Assembly: GCA_027448785.1 (NCBI GenBank)
Contig: DAIDMW010000004.1
Location: forward strand, 1-49,921
Source of the DNA: Candidatus Colwelliibacteriota bacterium
GTDB taxonomy: Bacteria; Patescibacteriota; Minisyncoccia; UBA6257; Colwellbacteraceae
Direction: 5' to 3'
DNA length: 49,921 nucleotides
Shown: one piece after another, positions 49,838 through 49,921 of the stretch
Layout of the letters: the number at the start of each line of letters is the position of its first letter
Numbering within the stretch: position 1 is the first letter of the stretch
Program-made: the position numbers and the translations under genes
Notes under the pieces: generated by a model
What the model saw: only the letters and a program-made list of their open reading frames with translations
Database searches by the model: none
What the model was told of the DNA's origin: nothing

Positions 49838-49921
49838 GAAATGATAACGGTGCAAGGGCATTCTGACGGTGCGTCTTTGGGGCGGTTTTGGTAGTCTATC
49901 CTAAAGCCGGTAATAATCACT
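49807..49921 (-). CDS. 3' end of a possible paralogue of the 262-aa Kre9-like gene, cut by the window
   Basis: The minus strand is open from the window edge through the 77-bp repeat (same frame as the gene at 46477, ...GFRIDYQNRPKDAPSECPCT) and then diverges to VIISYFFFAIKLK before a stop at 49807-49809. It overlaps the converging methyltransferase end by about 31 bases. It could be a real second copy or an assembly-end artefact. Confidence 0.35.
   Translation of the reverse strand, partial: VIITGFRIDYQNRPKDAPSECPCTVIISYFFFAIKLK
49845..49921. repeat. 77-bp exact repeat, terminal copy
   Basis: Identical to 46503-46579 and reaches the last base of the window, so the duplicated segment may continue outside. 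Confidence 0.95.

Overview
The window looks like a chromosomal contig of a Candidate Phyla Radiation bacterium (Patescibacteria, most likely Parcubacteria). This is inferred from the small DUF5652-like and DUF5654-like membrane proteins, the many trimmed housekeeping proteins (UvrC without its HhH domain, trigger factor without its PPIase domain, prolyl-tRNA synthetase without its editing insertion, TruB without a PUA domain) and the two mreB paralogues in one cell-wall cluster. TGA is used as a stop, so the Gracilibacteria code does not apply. The window probably ends where the assembly ended: its last 77 bases exactly repeat bases 46503-46579.

Layout. 1-1.04 kb: the end of a large secreted protein with a type IV prepilin start and GIGT-type repeats. 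1.2-14.1 kb: a DNA repair and oxidative-stress block (uvrB-uvrA-uvrC, dinB, nth, nfo, sod) with truB and small membrane proteins. 14.1-16.8 kb: a PEGA-domain protein and murA on the minus strand. 17-25.6 kb: a long cell-shape and core operon (mreB1-holB-frr-rseP-proS-mreB2-mreC-mreD-mrdA). 25.9-30.4 kb: dedA-tpiA, an alpha/beta hydrolase, a candidate small RNA, pgk-rnhA and the RNase P RNA. 30.5-41 kb: typA, a zinc-ribbon protein, tig, a DEAD-box helicase, obgE, a frameshifted GH13 gene, an SDR, an FKBP, a prolyl oligopeptidase and tRNA-Gln. 41.1-46.4 kb: an AT-rich accessory island after the tRNA, with a GmrSD-like DUF262/DUF1524 protein, a Nudix hydrolase, a nucleotidyltransferase-fold protein and two HEPN-like proteins. 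46.4-49.9 kb: small secreted and membrane proteins and a nucleotide-hygiene set (deoxyribosyltransferase-like, Nudix, methyltransferase).

Non-coding sequence is unusually structured. A family of palindromic A-rich/GC-core/T-rich elements fills most gaps in the first 31 kb and even supplies the last codons of several genes. Many transcription units have a -10 box only 6-7 bases before the start codon, which predicts leaderless mRNAs. uvrB, typA and perhaps dedA instead have terminator-like hairpins just before the start codon. A consensus promoter followed about 90 bases later by a strong terminator, with no ORF between, suggests an unannotated small RNA near 28.05 kb. A CTGAG...TCGAAG hairpin repeat occurs in tandem between genes and also twice inside the RNase P RNA gene.
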